Shown one piece after another: positions 1 to 6,453 of a stretch of 6,453 nucleotides of DNA (positions within the stretch are counted from its first letter, which is position 1; each line of letters starts with the position of its first letter). Made by a program: the position numbers and the translations under genes. The DNA lies in the NCBI GenBank assembly GCA_027317055.1, contig DAHVFK010000206.1:1-6453 (forward strand), written 5' to 3'. The stretch comes from Betaproteobacteria bacterium (GTDB taxonomy: Bacteria; Pseudomonadota; Gammaproteobacteria; Burkholderiales; SG8-39). The notes under the pieces are model-generated. The model made no database searches and was not told the origin of the DNA. It saw only the letters and a list, made by a program, of their open reading frames with translations.

Positions 1-41
1 TAGCCGTCGAGGCAGCTTACGACTTCGATAATCTTGTTCAT
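1..41 (-). CDS. moeA: Probable MoeA N-terminus, molybdopterin molybdotransferase (partial, cut by left edge)
   Basis: Read leftwards from the ATG whose first base is 41, the frame is open to the window edge and gives MNKIIEVVSCLDG, followed by a TA-starting codon that would be Tyr (TAT/TAC) or a stop. The pattern Ser-Cys-(x)3-Tyr just after a short leader resembles the start of betaproteobacterial MoeA proteins, which typically continue with Asp-Pro and a pyrimidine-rich coding stretch outside this window. MoeA uses adenylylated molybdopterin and molybdate to make molybdenum cofactor in the cytoplasm. Support comes from mobA, another cofactor gene, on the same strand at the far side of tamAB. 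No in-frame ATG lies just upstream and no Shine-Dalgarno is visible. Only 13 full codons can be seen, so the assignment rests on a short motif plus context; an unrelated gene starting here is possible. Confidence 0.5.
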   Translation of the reverse strand, partial: MNKIIEVVSCLDG

Positions 42-73
42 GTGGTGGGAATGATCAGTGCGCCATGTTGTCT

Positions 74-82
74 TGATAGAAT
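74..82 (+). promoter_or_regulatory. Candidate extended -10 promoter element for tamAB
   Basis: TG-A-TAGAAT matches an extended -10 (TGn followed by five of six bases of TATAAT). It sits in the only AT-rich part of the gap between the divergent left-edge gene and tamA. No good -35 hexamer is found 16-18 bp upstream, which an extended -10 can tolerate. Transcription would begin near position 89, leaving a leader of only about 9 nt before the tamA ATG. The call is by motif only. Confidence 0.35.
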
Positions 83-97
83 ACAACGAGCGCAAGA

Positions 98-1834
98 ATG
101 CTGAAATTCCTCTTGCCGGGCGTCGTCCTCGCACTCGCGTCGACGCATGCAGCGGCCTTCTCCTACGCAGTCCAGCTCGATGTCCCCGAGGCGTATCGCG
201 CGCTGCTGCGCGACAACCTCGAGCTCGAGCGCTGGCGCGACAATCCGCGCATGGACGCCGCGCAGCTCGAGCGCCTGGTCGCGCGCACGCGCGGCGACGT
301 GGCCACGCTGATGCAAACCGAGGGCTTCTATTCCCCCGCCATCGAGGTCTCGCTCGAGCGCGGCGGCGCCGAGCCGACGGTGCGGGTGCGGCTCGAGCCG
401 GGCGCGCCGGTGCGCGTGACGAGCGTGAAGCTGAATTTTCGCGGCGCCATCGCCTCCGCCCCCGCGGGCGAGCAGCCGACCGCGGAGGCCTTGCGCGAGC
501 GCTGGCCGCTCAAGGCGGGCGAGGTGTTCCGCCAGGACGCGTGGGAGGGCGCCAAGCGCGCGACCCTGCGCGCGCTGCTCATCGAGCGCTATCCCGGAGC
601 GCGCATCGTTTCGAGCCGCGCGACGGTCGATCCCGCGACGCTGCGCGCCGACCTGGAATTGGTGCTCGACAGCGGACCGCCGTACCGCTTCGGCAGGACC
701 GAGATCCACGGCCTCGAGCGCTATCCGGCGCGCATCGTCGAAAACCTGAATCCGATCGAGCCGGGCGAGCCCTACCGCCAATCGGCGCTGTTCGCGCTGC
801 AGACGCGGCTGCAGAACAGCGGCTATTTCGACAACGTCACGGTCGAGGCTCCGACCGCCGGCGCGGCGCCGGCGGCGGTCCCGGTGGTGGTGACGCTGGT
901 CGACGCCAAGCGGAGGCGCCTTGGCCTCGGCGCCGGGGTGAGCAGCGACACCGGCGCGCGCGGACAGATTGAGTACCAGGACAACAACATCGCGCAACGC
1001 GGGCTGCGGCTGCTGGCCGGGCTCAAGGTCGACCGGACCGGACCGACCGCGAGCGTCACGCTCTCGTGGCCGATACGCGCTGACGGCGCGCGCGACAGCA
1101 TCGGCGCCAGCCTGACCAACACCGATCTGCAGGGAGAGCAGACACGCACTTTCGCGCTCGACGCGAAGCGCGCCCGCATCGACGGGAAGATCGAGCGCAG
1201 CTTCGGGCTGCAGTACCAGAGGCAATCGGATCAGGTCGCCGGCCTGCCGACCGCGAACAACCAGGCGCTGGTGCCGTACTACGGCTGGACGCTGAGGGAC
1301 GTCGACTCGCTGCTCGCGCCGCAGCGCGGCTACGTGCTCAACTTGCAGCTCGGCGCCGCCGCCGAGCACCTGCTCTCCGACCGCAGTTTCGCGCGCGGCT
1401 ACGGCAAGTGGACCGGCTTCTTTCCGCTCGCGCAGCGCTCGACGCTGATCCTGCGCGCCGAGGCGGGCGCGGTGCTCGCCGGCGGGCGCGACGGGATTCC
1501 GTCCAGCTACCTGTTCCGCGCCGGCGGCGACCAGTCGGTGCGCGGCTATGCCTACCAGAGCCTGGGGGTGGCCGAAGCCGATGCCGTGGTCGGCGGCCGG
1601 CTGCTCGGCGTCGCGAGCGCCGAAGCGGTGCACTGGCTTACGCCGAGCTGGGGCGCGGCGCTGTTCTACGACGTCGGCGACGCCGCCGACACGCTGCAGT
1701 CGTTCAGCGCCAAGCGGGGCTATGGCGTCGGCGCGCGCTGGCGCAGCCCGGTCGGGCCGGTCAACCTGGATCTCGCCTACGGGCGCGACACCGGCAAGTA
1801 CCGGATCCACTTCTCGCTCGGGTTCGCGTTCTGA
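98..1834 (+). CDS. tamA: TamA, outer-membrane Omp85-family subunit of the translocation and assembly module
   Basis: 578 residues, about the length of E. coli TamA (577). Residues 1-20 form a Sec signal peptide: MLKF, a hydrophobic core, then Ala-Ala-Ala with likely cleavage before Phe-Ser-Tyr. Residues about 22-265 fit three periplasmic POTRA domains. EGFY at 75-78 is the usual end of the first-domain helix, and SGYFDN around 241-246 is the same element in the last POTRA. From about 270 to the end is a 16-strand-type barrel, opening with the GLGAGVSSDTGARG segment typical of TamA. VRGY at 481-484, preceded by Ala-Gly-Gly-Asp, is the Omp85 loop-6 motif. FYDVGDA near 523 is also characteristic, and the protein ends in Phe-Ala-Phe, a beta-signal for outer-membrane insertion. 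The start at 98 is chosen because it places the signal peptide at the N-terminus; a competing ATG at 58 in another frame gives an Arg/Ala-rich shadow. TamA partners TamB, encoded immediately downstream, and acts in outer-membrane biogenesis. Confidence 0.95.
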   Translation: MLKFLLPGVVLALASTHAAAFSYAVQLDVPEAYRALLRDNLELERWRDNPRMDAAQLERLVARTRGDVATLMQTEGFYSPAIEVSLERGGAEPTVRVRLEPGAPVRVTSVKLNFRGAIASAPAGEQPTAEALRERWPLKAGEVFRQDAWEGAKRATLRALLIERYPGARIVSSRATVDPATLRADLELVLDSGPPYRFGRTEIHGLERYPARIVENLNPIEPGEPYRQSALFALQTRLQNSGYFDNVTVEAPTAGAAPAAVPVVVTLVDAKRRRLGLGAGVSSDTGARGQIEYQDNNIAQRGLRLLAGLKVDRTGPTASVTLSWPIRADGARDSIGASLTNTDLQGEQTRTFALDAKRARIDGKIERSFGLQYQRQSDQVAGLPTANNQALVPYYGWTLRDVDSLLAPQRGYVLNLQLGAAAEHLLSDRSFARGYGKWTGFFPLAQRSTLILRAEAGAVLAGGRDGIPSSYLFRAGGDQSVRGYAYQSLGVAEADAVVGGRLLGVASAEAVHWLTPSWGAALFYDVGDAADTLQSFSAKRGYGVGARWRSPVGPVNLDLAYGRDTGKYRIHFSLGFAF

Positions 1835-4800
1835 TGTCGGTCGGCCTGCTGCTCAGGTCGCTGCGCGCCGCGCTGGTCGCGGCGCTGGCGGTCGCCGCCC
1901 TGCTGTGGGGCCTCGGGCGCGAGGCGACGCTGCAGTGGCTGGCCGCGCAGGCGAGCGCGCGCAGCGCGGGCAGGCTCGAGCTGGCGGACGTGCGCGGCTC
2001 GCTCTACGGGCCGCTGCGCATCGCGCACGTCGCCTACCGCGACGGCGCGCGGCGCATCGAGGCGGACGCAGTGGCGCTCGACTGGTCGCCGCTCGCGCTG
2101 CTCGCCGGCCGCCTCGCGGTCGATTCGCTCGAGGTCGGGACGCTGCGCGTGGAGCTCTCGGGGCAGGGCGGCGCATCGGCGCAGCTGCCCGACGACCTCG
2201 GGCTGCCGCTCGAGCTTTCGCTGGCGCAGGTGCGCGTCGGCGAGCTCGCGCTGCGCGCGGGCGGGAGCAGCGAGACGCTGCGCGACATCGAGCTCAGCAC
2301 GCGCCTCACGCGCGGCGTGTACCGCCTCGAGTTGGCGCGCGCGCAGACGCCCTTTGGCGCGCTGCAGGGCGAAGCGTCGCTCGGCACGCGCGCGCCCTAC
2401 CGGCTGGCGGCAAAGGCGACACTGGCGCGCGGCGACGCTCCCGGCCCGTACCGCATCAGCGCGCAGGCTTCGGGCAGGCTCGGCGCGATCGAGCTCAGCG
2501 CCGCGGCGGAACGCGGCGCGCTGCGCGCGCGGCTGAGGGCACGCATCGCGCCGTTCCAGGCCAAGGCCGGCTACTCGGGCAGCCTCGAGCTCGAGAACGC
2601 GCTCGCAGGCAGCGTTGCCGCCGGCAAGATACCGGCCAAGACGCTGTCGCTGGCGTTCGCCGGAGACCCCGACGATCTGGTGCTGAAACGGATCCGGATC
2701 GATTTTGGCGCCGCAGGGGCGCTCGAGGGCGACGGCGCGCTGCGCGGCGGCAAGCTCGAGCTCGCGCTCGCCAGCAAAGGGTTCGACCTGCACGGGATCG
2801 ACGCCAGGCTGCGCCCGACAAGTCTGCAGGGCTTGCTGCGGCTCGAAATGCCGCTCGCCGCCCGACGGCTTGTCCTGAAGCAGGTTCAACTGCAAGAAGG
2901 CGCGGCCAAGCTCGAGCTCGAGGGCGAGCTCGGGTTCGACGCGCCGCGCGCCTACCGGTTCACGGGCCATCTCGCGCAGGTCGATCTGGCGCAATTCGGT
3001 CGCTATCCGAAGAGCGACCTGAATGCCCGCTTCGACGTCTCGGGGCAGCTGCTGCCCGCTCCGAGCGGGAAAGTCCGGCTCGATTTGGATCAGAGCACGC
3101 TGCACGGCGAGCCTCTGACGGGACGGGCGCAGGCGACGCTTGCGCCCGGACGGGTGCGCGATGCCGAGGTTCGGCTGCGCTCGGGCGACAACCGGCTGGA
3201 GCTGCGCGGCGGCTACGGCGCGCCCGGCGACCGCATCGCGCTCGAGCTCACCGTGCCGCGGCTGGAGCGCATCTACGACGGTGTCGCCGGCAGCGCGACG
3301 CTCGCCGCCAGCCTGGCGGGCGGGCTCGACGGCGCGCTCTCGCTCGATGCCCGCGTGCGCGGGCTGCGCGCCGGACGCTGGTCGATCGCGCAGGCGCAGT
3401 TGAGCGCGAGCGGGAGCGTGGCGCGGCACGCGCTGCGCCTGCGCGCGAGCGGCGGCAAGCTCGAGCTCGACGCCGCCGCCGACGGCGGCTGGCAGGCCGG
3501 CAAGGGCTGGAGCGGCCGGCTGACGCGGCTCAACGCGCGCGGCACGCTCGATGCGCGGCTCGACGCTCCGGCCGCGGTGACGATCGGCGCGGATGGCTTC
3601 TCCCTCGAGGGGCTGGTCTTGCGCTCGGGCGAGGCGAGCCTGCGGCTCGACGTGCTCAGCCGCCACGGCAAGACCATCGCCAGCCGCGGCGCGGCGAGCG
3701 GGCTGTCGCTCGAGCTGCTACGGGACGTCGCGGCGCTGCCGCCGGCGCTGGCCTCGACGCTCAGGCTGTCGGCCGACTGGGACGTCGCGGGCGTGCCCGA
3801 GGCGCCCTCGAGCTGGCACGGGCGCGCCGAGGTGAAGCGCGACGCGGGCGACCTGACGCTGCAGGGCGACTTGCCGCTCGCGCTCGGCATCGAGCGCGCG
3901 CAGCTCAGCGCGCGCGTCGCGGACGGCCGGATCACGGCGAGCGCGGAGGCGCGCGGCAAGCGCCTCGGCGCGGTCACCGCGCAGGCCACGCTCGGTCTGG
4001 GTTCGGCCGACCTGCGCGCCGCGCCGCTGGAGGCGACGCTCGAGGCGCAGATGCCGTCGATTGCGTGGATCGCGCCGTTGGCGGGGCCGTCGATTACGCT
4101 CGAGGGCGCGCTGCGCGTCTCGCTTTCTGCGCACGGCACGCTCGGCGCGCCGCGGCTTTCGGGCAGCGTCTCGGGCGACGGGCTGGCGCTGCGCGACGCC
4201 GCGCAGGGTGTGGACCTGGCCGACGGCAGCCTGCGCGCCGAGCTGCGCGATTCGAAGCTCGCGCTGCAGACCTTCACGCTGCGCGCCGGCGGCGGAAGTT
4301 TCGAGGCAAGCGGCACGCTCGACCTGGCAGGCGATTCGCCCGAGGTCGCGCTCGACTGGAAAGCCTCGAAGCTGGAAGTGATCAGGCGCCCGGACCGGCA
4401 CCTGGTGCTGAGCGGGGCCGGCGCGATCGGCTTTCGCGCGGACCGGCTGCGCCTGAGCGGCGCGCTCGCGGCCGACGAAGGCCTCATCATCCTGCCCGAG
4501 CGCGCCGGCGTCACTCTGAGCGACGACGTGGTGATCAAGGGGCGCGAGACGGAGGCGTCGCGCGCGCCGGCGCGGCCGCTGCTGGCACAGCTCGACCTCG
4601 AGCTCGACCTGGGCCAGCGCTTCGTGCTCAAGGGCAAAGGCCTGGACGCGCGTCTGGCCGGTAAGCTGCGCCTGCGCGCCGACGAGGACCGCCTGCCCAC
4701 CGCGAGCGGCAGCATCCGGGTGGCCGCAGGCACCTACAGCGCCTACGGGCAGCGCCTGACAATCGAGCGCGGCATCATCAGCTTCAGCGGACCGCTCGAC

Positions 4801-5301
4801 AACCCGGGGCTCGACATCGTGGCGATGCGCAAGAACCAGGCGGTCGAGGCCGGGGTGGCGATCAGCGGCACCGCGTCGGCGCCCAAGGTCAGCCTGGCGT
4901 CCAAGCCCGAGGTCCCTGACGCGGACAAGCTGTCCTGGCTGGTGCTCGGGCACGGCCTGGACGGCACGAGCAAGTCCGACGCCGGCCTGATGTCGGCCGC
5001 GGCCGGCGCCTTGCTCGCGCAAGGCGAGTCGGCGGCGCTGCAGGCCCGGCTCTCGCGCGCAACCGGCTTGGACGAGATCGGCGTGCGCGGCGGCAGCGGT
5101 GCCAACGCCGGGCTGCAGGACTCCGTGGTGACGCTCGGCAAGCGCTTGTCGTCCAAGCTCTACCTGGTGTACGAGCGGGGCCTGTTCGCCGCCGGCAACG
5201 CGGTCAAGCTGCGCTACACCCTCAGCCCTCGCTGGACGCTGCAGACCCAGACCGGAAGCGACAGCGCGATCGACGTGTTCTACAACCTGCTGTTCGATTG
5301 A
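1834..5301 (+). CDS. tamB: TamB, inner-membrane-anchored periplasm-spanning translocation/assembly module protein
   Basis: 1155 residues, somewhat shorter than E. coli TamB (about 1259) but within the family range. Residues about 5-27 are a single hydrophobic signal anchor with Arg residues at 8 and 11, so the protein starts in the inner membrane and the rest lies in the periplasm. Residues about 45-900 are long alternating beta-strand sequence rich in Leu-Glu-Leu, Gly and Ala, the repetitive architecture that forms the family's hydrophobic groove. The C-terminal TamB (DUF490) domain covers roughly 840-1155. It includes the GSIRVAAGTYSAYGQ stretch, PDADKLSWLVLGHGLDG (DKLSWLVLG at 1031-1039), and a final barrel-like segment with TLGKRLSSKLYLVYERG and KLRYTLSPRWTLQTQTGSDS, ending Phe-Tyr-Asn-Leu-Leu-Phe-Asp. 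The ATG shares its A with the tamA TGA stop (TGATG), so translation is probably coupled. The frame is open back to 1408, but that extension lies inside tamA and is not coding. The protein works with TamA to bridge the envelope. Confidence 0.94.
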   Translation: MSVGLLLRSLRAALVAALAVAALLWGLGREATLQWLAAQASARSAGRLELADVRGSLYGPLRIAHVAYRDGARRIEADAVALDWSPLALLAGRLAVDSLEVGTLRVELSGQGGASAQLPDDLGLPLELSLAQVRVGELALRAGGSSETLRDIELSTRLTRGVYRLELARAQTPFGALQGEASLGTRAPYRLAAKATLARGDAPGPYRISAQASGRLGAIELSAAAERGALRARLRARIAPFQAKAGYSGSLELENALAGSVAAGKIPAKTLSLAFAGDPDDLVLKRIRIDFGAAGALEGDGALRGGKLELALASKGFDLHGIDARLRPTSLQGLLRLEMPLAARRLVLKQVQLQEGAAKLELEGELGFDAPRAYRFTGHLAQVDLAQFGRYPKSDLNARFDVSGQLLPAPSGKVRLDLDQSTLHGEPLTGRAQATLAPGRVRDAEVRLRSGDNRLELRGGYGAPGDRIALELTVPRLERIYDGVAGSATLAASLAGGLDGALSLDARVRGLRAGRWSIAQAQLSASGSVARHALRLRASGGKLELDAAADGGWQAGKGWSGRLTRLNARGTLDARLDAPAAVTIGADGFSLEGLVLRSGEASLRLDVLSRHGKTIASRGAASGLSLELLRDVAALPPALASTLRLSADWDVAGVPEAPSSWHGRAEVKRDAGDLTLQGDLPLALGIERAQLSARVADGRITASAEARGKRLGAVTAQATLGLGSADLRAAPLEATLEAQMPSIAWIAPLAGPSITLEGALRVSLSAHGTLGAPRLSGSVSGDGLALRDAAQGVDLADGSLRAELRDSKLALQTFTLRAGGGSFEASGTLDLAGDSPEVALDWKASKLEVIRRPDRHLVLSGAGAIGFRADRLRLSGALAADEGLIILPERAGVTLSDDVVIKGRETEASRAPARPLLAQLDLELDLGQRFVLKGKGLDARLAGKLRLRADEDRLPTASGSIRVAAGTYSAYGQRLTIERGIISFSGPLDNPGLDIVAMRKNQAVEAGVAISGTASAPKVSLASKPEVPDADKLSWLVLGHGLDGTSKSDAGLMSAAAGALLAQGESAALQARLSRATGLDEIGVRGGSGANAGLQDSVVTLGKRLSSKLYLVYERGLFAAGNAVKLRYTLSPRWTLQTQTGSDSAIDVFYNLLFD

Positions 5302-5873
5302 GGCGGCGCGGCGGCAGCGCTCAGCTCGTCGAGCGTGTTGATATTGCGAAACGCCTCGGGTTGGTCATCGAAGGGTACCTCGATCACCGCAAGCGTCGCG
5401 TACCAGGCGTCGATCTTGCGCCCGCCGCCGGCGAGGAACGCCTCGAGGTGGGGCAGCACGCTGCGCCGCACCAGCGCGAACACGGGGTGAGGCTGATCGC
5501 CAGTCTTTGCGACGGCCAAATCCTTCTCGTTCAAAGAAGATTTCAATCTACCGACCAGATCAAGCGCAAGGAAAGGCGAATCGCAGGGCACCGTCACCAC
5601 GAGCGGCTGCGAGGCCGCCTGCAGGCCGGTGTGCAGCCCCGCGAGCGGGCCGGCGAAGCCGCCGAGCGAGTCGGGCACCACGCGGTGGCCGAAGCGGGCG
5701 TAGGCCTCGGCGTTCTGGTTCGCGTTGAGCAGGATCTCGTCCACCTGCGGCGCGAGGCGCTCGATCGCCCAGGCGACCATCGGCCTGCCGTTGAGCGGCT
5801 GCAGCCCCTTGTCCACCCCGCCCATGCGCCGGCCCCGGCCGCCTGCGAGGATGATTCCGGTCACGCCGTCCAT
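5280..5873 (-). CDS. mobA: MobA, molybdenum cofactor guanylyltransferase
   Basis: 197 residues, close to E. coli MobA (194). MobA transfers GMP from GTP to molybdenum-molybdopterin, giving the bis-MGD cofactor of DMSO-reductase-family enzymes; it acts in the cytoplasm. The nucleotidyltransferase fold signature LAGGRGRRMGGVDKGL begins at residue 9, with the GTP-binding Gly-rich loop and Lys22. NANQN is at 50-54, Asp68 precedes the GPLAG motif at 75-79, and PCDSPFL at 96-102 carries the expected metal-binding Asp98. QPHPVFALV (127-135) and NINT (177-180) are further family motifs. All expected catalytic elements are present. The start at 5873 puts the first strand just after MDGVTG; a GTG four codons in (Val4) is an alternative. 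The gene converges on tamB, overlapping its last 22 bases, and is divergent from the MFS gene. Codons for residues about 98-121 are unusually AT-rich for this window. Confidence 0.95.
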   Translation of the reverse strand: MDGVTGIILAGGRGRRMGGVDKGLQPLNGRPMVAWAIERLAPQVDEILLNANQNAEAYARFGHRVVPDSLGGFAGPLAGLHTGLQAASQPLVVTVPCDSPFLALDLVGRLKSSLNEKDLAVAKTGDQPHPVFALVRRSVLPHLEAFLAGGGRKIDAWYATLAVIEVPFDDQPEAFRNINTLDELSAAAAPPQSNSRL

Positions 5874-5879
5874 GCCGCG

Positions 5880-5885
5880 ATTCTA
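5880..5885 (-). promoter_or_regulatory. Candidate -10 hexamer for mobA, spaced for a leaderless transcript
   Basis: On the minus strand the hexamer TAGAAT (five of six bases of TATAAT) lies exactly six bases before the mobA ATG. A standard -10 to start-site distance would place the first transcribed base at or next to the A of the ATG. No convincing -35 is seen 16-18 bp upstream, and no TG extension is present. The absence of a Shine-Dalgarno fits a leaderless message, but the call is by motif and spacing alone. Confidence 0.3.
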
Positions 5886-5947
5886 AGGGAACGCCGCGGC
5901 GAAACCGACTTGCCGCCCAATATGCGCCGTGACAGACTGCGTGCGCC

Positions 5948-6453
5948 GTGAAGAACCCGAAATACCTCGTGCCGTTCCTCAACCTCGGCCACCTGCTCGA
6001 CCACCTGTCGATGCTGGTGTTCCCGACCGTGGTGGTGGCGCTGGCGCGCCACTGGACACAGACCTATTCCGAGCTGCTGCCGCTCGCGCTCGGCGGCTTC
6101 ATCGCCTTCGGCGCCTTCGCGTTGCCCGCGGGCTGGCTGGCCGACCACTGGAGCCGTTACAAGATGCTGGCGGTCTTTTTCTTCGGCATCGGCGGCTCGC
6201 TGTGCCTGACCGGGTTCGCCCAGGCGCCGTGGCAGATCGGCGCGGGGCTCACCCTGATCGGCATGTTCGCCGCGATCTACCACCCGGTGGGGATCGCGAT
6301 GCTGGTGTCGGCGCCGGCCAAAATGGGCAAGGCGCTGGGCTGGAACGGTCTGTACGGCAACCTCGGCCTCGCCTCGGCCGCGCTGGTTGCCGGTGCCCTG
6401 ACGGACGCCGCCGGCTGGCGCGTGGCGTTCTTCGTCCCGGGCCTGGCGGCGAT
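5948..6453 (+). CDS. MFS transporter, N-terminal part (truncated by right edge)
   Basis: From a GTG at 5948 the frame is open to the window end, giving 168 residues, less than half of a usual 12-helix transporter. Hydrophobic segments lie at about 8-33, 42-64, 73-92, 95-118 and 133-155, with a sixth starting near 157. Between helices 2 and 3 is GWLADHWSRYK (62-72), a clear major facilitator motif A (Gly-x-Leu-Ala-Asp-x-x-Ser/Gly-Arg-x-Lys). The segments LNLGHLLDHL (11-20) and IYHPVGIAML (110-119) recall a proteobacterial subgroup related to fosmidomycin-resistance-type carriers, but substrate cannot be read from sequence. An in-frame TGA at 5930-5932 limits upstream extension. GTG at 5948 is favoured because it gives a short, charged cytoplasmic leader before helix 1; the later Val8 GTG would remove it. 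No Shine-Dalgarno is visible. The gene is divergent from mobA across 74 bp. A link with molybdenum metabolism is possible only by adjacency. Confidence 0.88.
   Translation, partial: MKNPKYLVPFLNLGHLLDHLSMLVFPTVVVALARHWTQTYSELLPLALGGFIAFGAFALPAGWLADHWSRYKMLAVFFFGIGGSLCLTGFAQAPWQIGAGLTLIGMFAAIYHPVGIAMLVSAPAKMGKALGWNGLYGNLGLASAALVAGALTDAAGWRVAFFVPGLAA

Noticed and set aside
27..32. GATAAT as a rightward -10 hexamer
   Set aside because: It lies inside the left-edge coding sequence, too near the window edge to see a proper -35, and the extended -10 at 74-82 is better placed for tamA.
38..1810. 590-residue open frame antisense to the whole of tamA
   Set aside because: It is Arg/Ala/Gln-rich with no recognisable domain, lies opposite a clear tamA, and is the expected shadow of a GC-rich gene with few AT-rich stop codons.
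1408..1833. Upstream extension of the tamB frame by 142 codons, as a possible TamA-TamB fusion
   Set aside because: The extension is Arg-rich and lies within the tamA barrel in another frame, while the ATG at 1834 starts directly with a signal anchor.
1548..4664. 1038-residue plus-strand frame overlapping tamA and tamB
   Set aside because: Dominated by Arg and Ala runs with no family motif; it is an out-of-frame reading of tamA and tamB.
1777..5022. Long antisense frames across tamB (1777-3666, 3273-4733, 3718-5022)
   Set aside because: Low-complexity Arg/Ala/Ser compositions, no motifs, and mutual overlap. tamB is unambiguous on the other strand.
5318..5335. Possible hairpin CGCTC/GAGCG just after tamB as a terminator
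   Set aside because: Only five base pairs around an eight-base loop, no T-run after it, and it lies within the mobA coding sequence.
5298..5951. Plus-strand frame antisense to mobA
   Set aside because: No domain signal and Arg/His-rich; mobA on the minus strand carries every family motif.
5861..6283. Minus-strand frame opposite the MFS gene
   Set aside because: Charged low-complexity sequence antisense to a clear set of transmembrane helices and motif A.

Overview
The window is about 70% GC by eye, with strong G/C third-position bias and almost no non-coding DNA. Gene content and the style of the proteins point to a proteobacterium, most likely a betaproteobacterium. This is inference from family resemblance; there is no rRNA or other marker to settle it.

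Layout, left to right: (1) positions 1-41, minus strand, hold the first 13 codons of a gene that resembles the N-terminus of betaproteobacterial MoeA (molybdopterin molybdotransferase). (2) A 56-bp divergent gap follows, with an extended -10 element facing right. (3) tamA (98-1834, plus) encodes an Omp85-family outer-membrane barrel protein with POTRA domains. (4) tamB (1834-5301, plus) overlaps tamA by one base and encodes a long inner-membrane-anchored, periplasm-spanning beta-repeat protein with a C-terminal TamB/DUF490 domain. (5) mobA (5280-5873, minus) encodes molybdenum cofactor guanylyltransferase; its 3' end overlaps that of tamB tail to tail by 22 bp. (6) A 74-bp divergent gap follows. 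(7) A major facilitator superfamily transporter starts with GTG at 5948 (plus) and runs off the right edge.

Functionally there are two modules. TamA and TamB together form the translocation and assembly module, which bridges the inner and outer membranes and is implicated in outer-membrane protein assembly and in lipid transport to the outer membrane. MobA, and MoeA if the left-edge call is right, act late in molybdenum cofactor synthesis: MoeA inserts molybdate into molybdopterin and MobA adds GMP. The tamAB pair lies on the opposite strand between these two same-strand cofactor genes.

I saw no mobile element, CRISPR array, RNA gene, phage gene or defence system. The window looks like ordinary core-genome sequence. 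The points most worth a second look are about expression: none of the five visible start codons has a convincing Shine-Dalgarno sequence, mobA has a -10-like hexamer placed for a leaderless transcript, and tamB and mobA overlap tail to tail. No gene-free stretch exceeds 300 bases.
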